A stretch of 64,000 nt of DNA from positions 1 through 64,000 of IMG/VR virus record IMGVR_UViG_3300048691_000181. The stretch is one strand, 5' to 3'. Position 1 is the first letter of the stretch, and every line of letters begins with the position of its first letter. Origin of the DNA: a virus. Below are positions 7,977 to 14,679 of the stretch, piece by piece. The translations under genes and the position numbers were made by a program. The notes below the pieces were generated by a model. That model was not told where the DNA came from and made no database searches. It worked only from the letters and a program-made list of their open reading frames with translations.

Positions 7977-8030
7977 TTTTCAGTTGCGGTGGCAACGCCC
8001 CCTCGTTCAGAAGCTTCACTAACCTATTGA

Positions 8031-8086
8031 ATTCTTATACTACGTATAAGAATCAATATAAGGTACGTGCGTTATGCGTACCTTAT
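8031..8086. repeat. Two tandem perfect hairpins in an intergenic gap
   Basis: 8031-8040 pairs with 8044-8053 (10 bp, 3-nt loop) and 8058-8067 pairs with 8077-8086 (10 bp, 9-nt loop). They occupy the 168-nt gap between the leftward genes at 8145-8984 and 7728-7976. No T-run follows, so processing or mRNA-stability elements are as likely as terminators. Confidence 0.75.
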
Positions 8087-8144
8087 TATATGGTTACATT
8101 GAATTCTAAAACAAAGGGACGTTGCCTCATTTTGAGTAACGTTT

Positions 8145-8984
8145 CTAAATCCTCCGAATGCCATTTACCCGAACCCAAGAGATGGGCTGGGTTGGTTTTG
8201 AAGGGAGATACTTGACAATCAGACAGAATCCCTTATCAGGGAAACTGTAAAAAATGTAAGCAAATCCACCTTCCTCAATGGCGCTCATGTTCTCGAGCTC
8301 CACCAATGGGAGCTCTTTGCCCATGATTTCTAATTGAGCTCTCGAATCGGTCAAGAAACGAATACGAAGAGGCACTGAATCTGCGTTGTACGCCGTTTGT
8401 TCTTTTGGAACAAACGCATACTGTGCAGACACAGAATAGCCCGTTAGAATGAAAAGAAATGCCACTGTAAGTACTTTCAACCCCTTCTTAGGGGGTTTCA
8501 CCATCCATAATATAATTGTGATTAGCACCAATAGCAAAACTGGGAACCAGCTACCATGCGAAGTACCAGAAGGTACTTCTATGATGTGACCATCAGCTTG
8601 AGCATTAGCTGAAACAAATAGGCTCATAGCTAAAGCGCTAAGACCTATTTTTTTCAGGAACTTACTCTCATTAAACACACCATCGACAAATCCCACTACT
8701 GCAAACAAGCAGAGTGCAATCGTCAAAAATCCCATCATTCCAGTAGGGTCTGGATTAGGATGATGGACTGCTACAGTCTCTTGAGCCACAGCCAAGAATG
8801 GCATAGTTACAAGAGCCGAAATTGCCCTTGTTGTGTGGCACCCTTTGCCCAATGCCGAAAAGCAAAGGGTCATGAAAACTGCTCCTGCAATAATGGAGCA
8901 CGCTACGACTTCGGACATCGTAGCGAATAAAAGGCAGACTACTGCCATTCCGAGGGTGGCCAATTGGCCTGTTTGTTTTGTCAT
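8145..8984 (-). CDS. Multi-pass membrane protein, unknown
   Basis: 279 residues with about six hydrophobic segments (near 8-25, 27-45, 55-68, 83-102, 143-162, 168-188) and a C-terminal soluble part (residues ~190-279) ending in VRVNGIRRI. Several stretches resemble signal peptides internally (ALAMSLFVSANAQADG; LFILTGYSVSAQYAF), as if exported segments had been joined. Possible host-envelope function; no family recognised. The coding sequence holds perfect hairpins at 8295-8315 (7 bp), 8394-8416 (9 bp) and 8560-8579 (8 bp). Confidence 0.55.
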   Translation of the reverse strand: MTKQTGQLATLGMAVVCLLFATMSEVVACSIIAGAVFMTLCFSALGKGCHTTRAISALVTMPFLAVAQETVAVHHPNPDPTGMMGFLTIALCLFAVVGFVDGVFNESKFLKKIGLSALAMSLFVSANAQADGHIIEVPSGTSHGSWFPVLLLVLITIILWMVKPPKKGLKVLTVAFLFILTGYSVSAQYAFVPKEQTAYNADSVPLRIRFLTDSRAQLEIMGKELPLVELENMSAIEEGGFAYIFYSFPDKGFCLIVKYLPSKPTQPISWVRVNGIRRI

Positions 8985-9251
8985 TTTTAAAATGAAGTTT
9001 TTAAAGTAAAACTTAATCGGGGTAGTAGCCTAAGCCACTACCCCAGAAAAGAAACTTTGTTCTCAATCACAAGAACAGATTCAACCTCCTAACTGGAGCG
9101 AGGAACCTGTTTTTCTTTAGTCTAAGCGTACTTCTCTAACTTTCCGATACATTATAAGGGAGCATGAAAAGAAGTGCTTAGAAAGCAATTATTTTAAAAG
9201 GGAAAGGGAAGCTAATTCACAAATGAGAAAAGAACCCAATCCCTAATATTG
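8985..9251. other. Gene-free leader between tRNA region and membrane protein gene
   Basis: No ORF supported. A perfect 8-bp G/C-rich hairpin (9019-9026 with 9037-9044, 10-nt loop) lies just upstream of the leftward gene start at 8984 and may end tRNA-region transcripts or protect the mRNA 5' end. The rest shows no recognisable gene. Confidence 0.5.
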
Positions 9252-9343
9252 TCGCATGTTTGGGACTCGAACCCAAATCTTTTCTCTATTGAAGAAGAAC
9301 GTGTCACCTCCCTCTCTTATCAAGAGGCTACCACCGACATGCG
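9252..9343 (-). tRNA. tRNA-like gene with extra hairpin, anticodon unresolved
   Basis: 92 nt. Acceptor arms CGCATGT/ACATGCG pair perfectly, the T arm is TTGGG-TTCGAGT-CCCAA, and the discriminator is A. Between them are two candidate anticodon arms: CCTCT-loop-AGAGG (loop TGATAAG) close to the 5' side, and TTCTT-loop-GAGAA with the 8-nt loop CTTCAATA. With the second as anticodon arm, the first is an insertion in the D arm and the anticodon could be UCA (reads UGA). Neither reading is canonical. Could be a degenerate, decoy or suppressor tRNA. Confidence 0.55.
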
Positions 9344-9534
9344 TAAAACTCGTTCTGGAATCTAAACACAACAAAAAATTCAGAACCAGAACGAGGTATC
9401 TTTCTCTAAGGGCGGCTCATTATAATTCGAGAACCCGAAGAGAAATTCCTTAATTTAGAAGAAGCTAAAAAACCGTGTTCAAGAAATAAGATTATTTCTC
9501 AAACACGGAACCTAAGAACTTCATCTAAAACTTG

Positions 9535-9607
9535 TGGACAGTACGGGACTCGAACCCGTGTCTTATGGTTTTTATGCCATCCAGTTACCGCTACTTTACA
9601 ACTGCCC
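9535..9607 (-). tRNA. tRNA with 8-nt anticodon loop, identity unresolved
   Basis: 73 nt. Acceptor GGGCAGT/ACTGTCC (one G-U), discriminator A, T arm ACGGG-TTCGAGT-CCCGT perfect, Gln/Arg-like D loop (AAGTAGCGGTAA). The anticodon stem ATGG/CCAT encloses CATAAAAA, eight bases rather than seven, so the anticodon cannot be fixed: CAU and AAA are both readable. The same 8-nt loop recurs in a hairpin at 12342-12359. Confidence 0.7.
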
Positions 9608-9873
9608 AATTTGACTACTTTTTTTAAGGGAACATAGTCATACCCCACTAAATCTAAATCTAAATCTAATAAAATTTTTTGACCCGTAAAGGATTGAAAC
9701 CTTTAGCCGATAATAAACCCAGTGACCAACTCTTTGATTCCCCCTTGTTCCCGAAGGAAGCTCGTGGAATGCTCGAATGGTGTACTTTATTTCGGTATGC
9801 CTATATTGTTCTTTGCATGCCATTCAACCTTGCGGAAGAAAGCGAAAGTAATAAATATAGATAACGGGTACTG
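9608..9873. other. Gene-free spacer with tRNA-like remnant
   Basis: No supported ORF. On the minus strand AAAGG-TTTCAAT-CCTTT near 9680-9697 resembles a T arm, but no matching acceptor half is found within tRNA distance, so it may be a tRNA remnant. Nothing else recognised. Confidence 0.35.
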
Positions 9874-9946
9874 AGGAGAAGACGGGACTCGAACCCGTAT
9901 AACCTGACTTTCAAGTCAGGTGCTCTACTAATTGAGCTACTTCTCC
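9874..9946 (-). tRNA. tRNA-Phe-like (GAA) with even-numbered anticodon loop
   Basis: 73 nt with perfect acceptor (GGAGAAG/CTTCTCC), D arm GCTC/GAGC and T arm ACGGG/CCCGT. The anticodon arm is a perfect palindrome, CCTGAC-TTGAAA-GTCAGG: with a five-pair stem the loop is CTTGAAAG (8 nt), with six pairs TTGAAA (6 nt). GAA (Phe) is the most natural anticodon. Lies 8 nt downstream of the ArsR-type gene's stop on the same strand. Confidence 0.8.
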
Positions 9947-9954
9947 ACCTCGGA

Positions 9955-10260
9955 TTAACCGAGCAATTCACCAGCCAAACGGCTGATGCTATTGATACGT
10001 TCCTTGTCAATACTGTAATAAATAAACTTGCCTTGGCGTTCCGTAGCAACAACACCTGCACGACGTAAAATAGCGAGGTGTTGCGAAGTAACTGATTGTT
10101 CCAAACGGAGTTTGGTGTACAATTCATTAACTGCCATCTTTTCGTTTTCTTCTAACAGCTCGAGAATTTGCTGACGGACCTTGTGGTTCACAGCGCGAAG
10201 AACCAATAGCGCTTTACGGATGTTGGCGTAGTCTGCTACGCCTTTTTTAATATTTTTCAT
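9955..10260 (-). CDS. ArsR/SmtB-type winged-helix transcription repressor
   Basis: 101 residues with the ArsR fold: helices RKALLVLRAVNHKVRQQILE, then VNELYTKLRLEQSVTSQHLA with recognition helix TSQHLAILRRAGVV and wing ATERQGKFIYYSID. The ELCVC-type metal site of classical ArsR is absent (MAVNELYTKL), so metal sensing through it is unlikely. It is embedded in the tRNA cluster, between tRNA genes on both sides, and appears poor in the intragenic hairpins that mark its neighbours, which hints at separate acquisition. A plausible target is the 18-bp palindrome at 14543-14560, but this is inference. Confidence 0.8.
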   Translation of the reverse strand: MKNIKKGVADYANIRKALLVLRAVNHKVRQQILELLEENEKMAVNELYTKLRLEQSVTSQHLAILRRAGVVATERQGKFIYYSIDKERINSISRLAGELLG

Positions 10261-10301
10261 TTTTAAATGAAATTTAAGTCTTGAGACATTTCAAGACCAA
10301 G

Positions 10302-10374
10302 TGCGCCCTAAAGGAATCGAACCTTCTACCTCTTGCAAACCTAAGCAAGTGCTCTGCCATTGAGCTATGGACAC
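10302..10374 (-). tRNA. tRNA with 8-nt anticodon loop, identity unresolved
   Basis: 73 nt. D arm GCTC-AATGGCA-GAGC is canonical, T arm GAAGG-TTCGATT-CCTTT, acceptor GTGTCCA/AGGGCGC pairs with G-U pairs and one A-A at the base. The anticodon arm CTTGC/GCAAG is a perfect five-pair stem around TTAGGTTT, unambiguously eight bases. With U33 at loop position 2 the anticodon would be AGG (Pro-type) but base 37 would be U, which is abnormal. Confidence 0.75.
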
Positions 10375-11154
10375 AAAACCATCACGTAGAAACTAATCTA
10401 CGTCCCAGACGCTTCTCTTTGAGAAATCAAAGAGAAGCTGTTTAATCCGAGCATTTCAACTCGGTATCTAACTTTTTTATTACATCTTATCCAGAAGGTT
10501 AATTACGCCTCCTGAATAAGATGCTCACTCTCTTTACCAGTCTTTGCCAGAGATACTGGGATTCTACGTGCAATAGTAGGTAATACACTCCTTGCGGAGG
10601 AAAGGCTCCTTGCGGACACCAAGCACGAATAAGGAAAATCTATCCTTTAATAGCCCTGTTATTTAACAGGGAAATGTGGATTCGCACCACATTTAGAATC
10701 TTTCTACTCCAAGCCACTCCTATTCTATTAGATTGTTAGTGGTACTCGTAATTGGTACTTAATTTTTTAAGAGTGATTTAGCCGACCAATCAGCAAACCT
10801 TCACTCCGAGCCACTCTGTTTTTCAGTGGCAACTCTTCTTCGTAATCTCCTCTACTCCCATCTCCTCTAAACTCTACGCTTGCAATCGTAAAGAATAAAG
10901 TTGAATCAGCCTCTCGGCAATTAGAGAATCCTTCCCAGTCTCTCTCTGGGCTTCTTTCCGTTGCGTATACTACGGGTCATTTGTGGTTTAAGGCTTGAAG
11001 TTTTACCACAATTCGTTGGACTATGATTGTCCATAGCACCCTGCTTTCACCCTGCAGGTCGAGGCTCGATTGGTCGCCCTTGAATTAGGGCGAGCCTCTA
11101 ATATTTAATTTCATTAAATTGAATATTATTCTCACCAACATTGGTGAGACAAAG
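10375..11154 (-). ncRNA. 780-nt gene-free, hairpin-dense region; candidate structured RNA(s)
   Basis: No ORF of note. Perfect stem-loops follow one another: 10411-10438 (10 bp, 8-nt loop), 10447-10464 (5 bp, 8-nt loop), 10483-10523 (8 bp with inner CAG/CTG), 10537-10559 (5 bp), 10654-10671 (8 bp, 2-nt loop), 10672-10694 (8 bp, 7-nt loop resembling a T arm with loop TGCGAAT), 10934-10950 (5 bp), 11061-11098 (nested stems) and 11131-11148 (8 bp). A short direct repeat CTCCTTGCGGA occurs twice near 10588 and 10606. Flanked by tRNAs on the same strand. It may be one or several structured RNAs, tRNA debris or decoys; orientation is assumed from the neighbours. Confidence 0.45.
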
Positions 11155-11227
11155 TGGTAGTGAAAGGACTCGAACCCTCTTTCCCCTTCGTTTTATAACG
11201 AAGCGCTCACCCATGAGCTACACTACC
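11155..11227 (-). tRNA. tRNA with 8-nt anticodon loop, identity unresolved
   Basis: 73 nt. Acceptor GGTAGTG/CACTACC is perfect with discriminator A; D arm GCTC-ATGGGT-GAGC; anticodon stem CTTCG/CGAAG perfect around TTATAAAA (8 nt). The T arm pairs best as AGAGG/CCTTT with loop GTTCGAGT, which is also eight bases, one more than normal. ATA or UAU could be read as the anticodon; neither is secure. Confidence 0.75.
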
Positions 11228-11244
11228 TTATCCTTAATGCCGTA

Positions 11245-11922
11245 TCAATGAATCAATACGGCATTAAGGTCAATTGCTGCCCATAATTTAGACCCGACAG
11301 CAAGGTCTCTTTCCTTAATGACTATATCTCTGAAAGAATAATAGTCATTAAGGTTTTTAACTTGGAACGCAAATGCATAGAGTAGCATCTGCGCCAGTAA
11401 ATCCTCGGGTAAGATAAAACCCGAGAAGTATTTGTTCTCCACACGTGACGCTTTGGCATATTTGCCTTCAAAGTCATAGTGGCCTGCATTTGAGTATCTG
11501 TTCGCAACACATTGTTGCACATCAGATACTATATTCAAATGGATAGACCCAGAAGAGTCTATCTTGCATTGCCTCAACTGACGTGTGAAGCGTACGACCG
11601 AGGACACGAAGTCACTCGGTTTCAGTGTGGGAAATAGCTGGACAAGTTCCAGCTCTCTCCCGACATAGGGATGAGTAGTATAACGGCTATGCTTAAAGCC
11701 GTTATATACGTGAAGTTTGGAGTGGTAATTGGTATCCACTCGGGTTTCTTCCCCGAATTTATACTCCAGCTCAATTCCAACCTTGTCGATGCCCTTGAAC
11801 AAGAGCCTGAAACAGGCATACATGGAAGGACTCCATGATGCCTGATTCAAACCCTTACCCAAACCGCGAAACAGGGCAGCTATAAGCCACCCCATTTCGC
11901 GGGTTTTGTATTTTGTTCCCAT
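11245..11922 (-). CDS. Possible amidoligase-like protein
   Basis: 225 residues. KVGIELEYKFGEE near residue 47 resembles the first glutamate-bearing strand of amidoligase/GCS-like enzymes (GxExE), and CKIDSSGSIHLNIV near residue 117 resembles their later (D/G)xSxxxHxH strand; the expected second His is replaced by Asn. Such enzymes make amide bonds to amino groups of peptides or proteins. The match is weak and could be chance. The gene is unusually rich in perfect hairpins: 11404-11425, 11542-11563, 11636-11654 and 11680-11705. Its start overlaps the stop of the upstream gene by one base. Confidence 0.5.
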   Translation of the reverse strand: MGTKYKTREMGWLIAALFRGLGKGLNQASWSPSMYACFRLLFKGIDKVGIELEYKFGEETRVDTNYHSKLHVYNGFKHSRYTTHPYVGRELELVQLFPTLKPSDFVSSVVRFTRQLRQCKIDSSGSIHLNIVSDVQQCVANRYSNAGHYDFEGKYAKASRVENKYFSGFILPEDLLAQMLLYAFAFQVKNLNDYYSFRDIVIKERDLAVGSKLWAAIDLNAVLIH

Positions 11923-12269
11923 TAGAAAAGCAATGGAAATTTGTTTTTAATCTTCTGCTCCTCCGTAGAAGGAAGAGCGTTGAAGATTGAACGAAAATTG
12001 CTCGCATTCCAATTTGAGCAGCTTTGGGGATTGATACCGCCCTCTGCCAATTCGGACAGGATGCAGAATAGTCCGCCTGTTTTGCAGGCGCGCTCCCAAT
12101 CGATACTGGGAATGTTAGTTGATTTGATAACGGTTTCAGCAACGGGGACAACTGGTACAACAGGAGCCGTCATAAGGGAAGCCAACATAGCCTTCCCTTC
12201 TTTCGTTGTGAGCTTCAATCCAGCAGCTCGTACAGCAGCCTTAGCTGCTTCGTTTGTCAATCCAGTCAT
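11922..12269 (-). CDS. Unknown protein
   Basis: 115 residues. The N-terminal 30 residues (TNEAAKAAVRAAGLKLTTKEGKAML) look like a small helical domain, followed by a Val/Pro linker (APVVPVVPVAE) and a second part with CKTGGLFCILSELAEGG. The stop is coupled with the next gene by a one-base overlap. Hairpins at 12074-12090 and 12174-12199. No family recognised. Confidence 0.6.
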   Translation of the reverse strand: MTGLTNEAAKAAVRAAGLKLTTKEGKAMLASLMTAPVVPVVPVAETVIKSTNIPSIDWERACKTGGLFCILSELAEGGINPQSCSNWNASNFRSIFNALPSTEEQKIKNKFPLLF

Positions 12270-12524
12270 TGTTAGATGAGTTTTATGGATTCATGAGCAT
12301 GCAATATCGCAGCTCACTTATTCTTGACCACGCAGAACAACTATGTTTTTTATGACATAACCCGCGTGGCAATTTCTTAGTCAGTCTCTTCAGCTATGGT
12401 AGACTAATTCCATAGGACAGCACGAAGGCTGTTTCGACTTTAACCGATAAAGAAATAAAAACTGGGGCTATCTAACGATACAGACAACCCCAGAACAAAA
12501 AATTTATTTCTTAACCAACTCATG
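12270..12524. other. Gene-free gap with stem-loops
   Basis: No ORF supported. 12328-12333 pairs with 12364-12369 (CCACGC/GCGTGG) and encloses TATGT/ACATA (12342-12346 with 12355-12359) whose 8-nt loop, read on the minus strand, is CATAAAAA, identical to the anticodon loop of the tRNA at 9535-9607. Another hairpin, CTATGG/CCATAG, lies near 12396-12417. May include a truncated tRNA-like minihelix. Confidence 0.45.
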
Positions 12525-12595
12525 CGAAGGGAATAGGACTCGAACCCTACTCTAACAGGACTAAACCTGTCGCGCACCCATTGCACTTCCCCTTC
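12525..12595 (-). tRNA. tRNA with abnormal anticodon loop, identity unresolved
   Basis: 71 nt. Acceptor GAAGGGG/TCCCTTC pairs (one G-U), D arm GTGC-AATGGGT-GCGC. Anticodon arm ACAGG-TTTAGT-CCTGT has a six-base loop, or an eight-base loop GTTTAGTC if the inner pair is opened. T arm GTAGG/CCTAT encloses an eight-base loop GTTCGAGT. UAG, UUA or AGU can be read as anticodon; none is canonical. Confidence 0.65.
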
Positions 12596-12705
12596 CTACT
12601 TAACATTGCACGGATTAATGACCGTGCTCAATTTGCCAATTCCGTTTCACTCCATTTGCCAATGAACGTGTGTTGCTAACCCTGCAACAAGGTTTCAAAA
12701 GAGAA

Positions 12706-12909
12706 CTACAATTGGCTCTCTACCGTCTCCACACTTAACATAACCGAAGCGGTTACGCCATTGTGGAGAAAAGTTCCCCAATAATGGGGCATGAAATCGT
12801 CACTTCCCAATCCGAAAACATCGCTGCCTTCTTCCTTGGTGCACTTAGTAGATAAATCTACGAGTGCAAGGGTTTTTACCCCAAAGTGGTTAAAATACAC
12901 TTTTTTCAT
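12706..12909 (-). CDS. Small unknown protein
   Basis: 67 residues beginning MKKVYFNHFGVKTLALVDLS, with an alternating hydrophobic pattern suggesting beta strands (GVTASVMLSVETVES). It lies between two tRNA-type genes on the same strand. A strong stem-loop is encoded at 12841-12867 (GCACT/AGTGC enclosing GTAGAT/ATCTAC). The gap downstream has hairpins 12608-12627 (6 bp, 8-nt loop) and 12671-12689 (6 bp, 7-nt loop). No family recognised. Confidence 0.5.
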   Translation of the reverse strand: MKKVYFNHFGVKTLALVDLSTKCTKEEGSDVFGLGSDDFMPHYWGTFLHNGVTASVMLSVETVESQL

Positions 12910-12910
12910 G

Positions 12911-12984
12911 ACAAGAACAAAGGAATCGAACCTTCATGCTTAGAATTTACCTTACGTTCACTCCTCATTACGAGGCTTACTTGT
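12911..12984 (-). tRNA. Degenerate tRNA-like element
   Basis: 74 nt. Acceptor halves ACAAGTA/TTCTTGT pair with one T-T mismatch, the D arm is CCTC-GTAAT-GAGG and the T arm GAAGG-TTCGATT-CCTTT, but one extra base separates T arm and acceptor and no clean anticodon stem is seen (the best is GAA/TTC around an 11-nt loop). It is either a decayed tRNA or another unusual one. Confidence 0.4.
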
Positions 12985-13422
12985 AAGTGCTAAACACCCT
13001 ACCCAATGTAGGATTCTTGTTGTCTTATTGGCTGTTAAAAAATAAGATAATGTCTTAATCAGAGCTAACCAACACTCACTCTGATTAAGAACACTAAATT
13101 CACTCATTCTATACACCCTGTCAAATGACGTTATCTTGACAGACAGGCATGTACACGGTTGAGGGAAACCGTTATTTTTTTTAGCTTTAAATTTTGACCG
13201 TTCAAAAGAACACGCTTTGAGCCTAACAAACTGTTTTACTTCGCTCAAACGAAGAATCGTACACGCCAAGAAGCATACAATTGAAAACAATAATAAAATA
13301 AAAAAGAATTGGTTGCACATACAACAATAATTATTGCATGTGCAAACAATTGAACGGCTTTTTAAGGCATATTTGAGGTACAAATATTGCTATTTATACC
13401 TCAAAATACCTTAAACTTTTTC
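12985..13422. other. Gap without a convincing gene
   Basis: A leftward frame of 141 codons (12958-13383) spans most of this gap, with one hydrophobic stretch, but it overlaps the tRNA-like element, has an unlikely composition (many Cys, low-complexity start) and resembles no protein, so it is not called. AT-rich sequence near 13380-13400 would fit a promoter region for the genes to the left. No clear hairpin or promoter box was placed. Confidence 0.35.
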
Positions 13423-14124
13423 CTAAAAATCGAAACCGATTTTATAGGAAGATTTTACGATGTCTGTGGCGTTGTTTGATAACCACAGTCCGTTTGCCAC
13501 TGCAAACTTGCTGTCAAGTACGCTACCAATTTCGGCGGAGGCTAAAAAGCCAGCCGTAAACTTTACGGCTTGTGTTTGGTCTTCAAATCTCTTTGTTGGA
13601 GCAATGCCAATATTGAACGCAACCTCCTTTGAAGTTCCTTTAGCATCAACAAGATGCCCTTTTACCCCGTAACACAGGGTTGTGCTTGGCAAACTTGTTG
13701 CGTTACCAGCAAATTCCTTGCTAAAGATTCGAGTAACGAAAAGTTTTCCGCCTTTTATAGCATTAATAATACTGGTCTCTAATGCTAATCGGTCACTCAT
13801 TTTCCAAATTCCATTTTCCATTACGTAGCCTAATGAGGCTATCGTTGAATCAAACGAGATTCCACCTTTAGCGGTGAAATTGCTAAATGGAACAGACGCC
13901 AATGAAACAGCTAATGCTGTTACGGCTTTGAGTGTTTCAGCGTTCCGCGTAGCGATTGGTGTTGCACCAACCTGAGTAGCAGGAAATTCTACACTATTAC
14001 GCGTATATACATCTTCCAAATCCGCATCTTGCGACAATGTGAAATATGTTTCAAGTTTAGTGTTTGGTTCTTGGATGTTTGCATCCGTTAAGGCTTTAAT
14101 AGCCTTGCCTTTGGTAAGTGTCAT
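13423..14124 (-). CDS. Unknown protein, first gene of the leftward arm
   Basis: 233 residues from ATG 14124 (MTLTKGKAIKALTDANIQEP). An upstream in-frame ATG at 14268 is rejected because the extra 48 residues are basic, unstructured and lie in the control region. Composition alternates beta-like and Gly/Ala/Thr-rich segments, with a conserved-looking centre (GGKLFVTRIFSKEF; LCYGVKGHLVDAKG). No domain recognised. It is the first gene after a leftward promoter-like box at 14266-14273. Perfect inverted repeats at 13552-13570 and 13906-13921 fall in the coding sequence. Confidence 0.65.
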   Translation of the reverse strand: MTLTKGKAIKALTDANIQEPNTKLETYFTLSQDADLEDVYTRNSVEFPATQVGATPIATRNAETLKAVTALAVSLASVPFSNFTAKGGISFDSTIASLGYVMENGIWKMSDRLALETSIINAIKGGKLFVTRIFSKEFAGNATSLPSTTLCYGVKGHLVDAKGTSKEVAFNIGIAPTKRFEDQTQAVKFTAGFLASAEIGSVLDSKFAVANGLWLSNNATDIVKSSYKIGFDF

Positions 14125-14265
14125 ATCGTTATGATATTTAAAGAGTAAAGAATGTCTTGTCCGTTTCAGAAACGTAACACAACTCGCAAATTTTAAAGAG
14201 TTTTGAACTCTAACCAGATTCCAAGCATCCCTACCCGTGTGGGGGGGGCTGTCTTTGACTCTCGT

Positions 14266-14273
14266 CAAATCTA
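14266..14273 (-). promoter_or_regulatory. Leftward promoter box (TAnnTTTG type)
   Basis: On the minus strand the sequence is TAGATTTG, matching the Bacteroidota -7 consensus TAnnTTTG. No convincing -33 TTTG partner is seen. Transcription from here would enter the gene at 14124 after a leader of about 135 nt that includes an eight-G run. Confidence 0.35.
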
Positions 14274-14285
14274 TACTGGAGTGTA

Positions 14286-14371
14286 TTGGGGAACCACACG
14301 CTAATTTTTTTACATAAATTTTTTTTTGGGGAAAAACCAGACGCTAATATTTTTATATTTTTTTTGGGGAA
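14286..14371 (+). repeat. TTGGGGAA direct repeats with T-tracts in the divergent region
   Basis: TTGGGGAA occurs at 14286-14293, 14326-14333 and 14364-14371, at 40- and 38-nt spacing. The first two copies are followed by a similar CC(A/C)-ACGCTAAT-like motif (near 14299 and 14341) and long T runs. Iteron-like spacing between divergent arms would suit an origin or a regulator-binding array. Confidence 0.6.
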
Positions 14372-14542
14372 GCAAGTAAAAGTGAGATACCATATATATA
14401 AGCGATTAGACATTTTAAGTTTTAGTTAAATAGGTCTTAAATACCATAGTAGCAAGCATACTAAACACGTTTTTTAATGGTTATTTAGTTAAGAAAGTGT
14501 TAAGATTTAGAGATGCTGGTTGGTGTTCCAGTAGTATGTTTA

Positions 14543-14565
14543 ATACAGTTATAACTGTATGTTTG
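14543..14565 (+). promoter_or_regulatory. Perfect 18-bp palindrome overlapping a promoter box
   Basis: ATACAGTTATAACTGTAT at 14543-14560 is an exact palindrome. Its last three bases are the start of TATGTTTG (14558-14565), a match to the Bacteroidota -7 box. A dimeric repressor bound here would cover the promoter, so this is a strong operator candidate for the rightward arm. The ArsR-type protein or the winged-helix protein encoded at 14680 are possible binders. Confidence 0.55.
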
Positions 14566-14652
14566 TATACATTATACCAGTATATTTTAATCGAGAGATT
14601 ATATTTTGTACTTTTTTTTTACGTAGCTATTGACATTTGAGTTGCAGTAGTG

Positions 14653-14660
14653 TATCTTTG
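14653..14660 (+). promoter_or_regulatory. Rightward promoter box TATCTTTG
   Basis: TATCTTTG matches TAnnTTTG, and TTGACATTTG ends at 14639, 13 nt upstream, giving an upstream TTTG-like element. The box lies 19 nt before the first ATG (14680) of the rightward arm. Best promoter candidate in the window. Confidence 0.6.
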
Positions 14661-14679
14661 TTAAAAAAGATAAAACAAC

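Noticed and set aside
10665-10745. Another tRNA on the minus strand using the T-arm-like hairpin at 10672-10694
   Set aside because: No acceptor half pairs with TTTCCCT within tRNA distance and the T loop lacks the second T.
12958-13383. Leftward 141-codon frame with a hydrophobic stretch
   Set aside because: Overlaps a tRNA-like element, has an unusual Cys-rich low-complexity start and resembles no protein; treated as a chance frame.
14124-14268. Longer start for the leftward gene at 13423 (ATG 14268)
   Set aside because: The extra 48 residues fall in the control region and look noncoding; ATG 14124 gives a sensible N-terminus.
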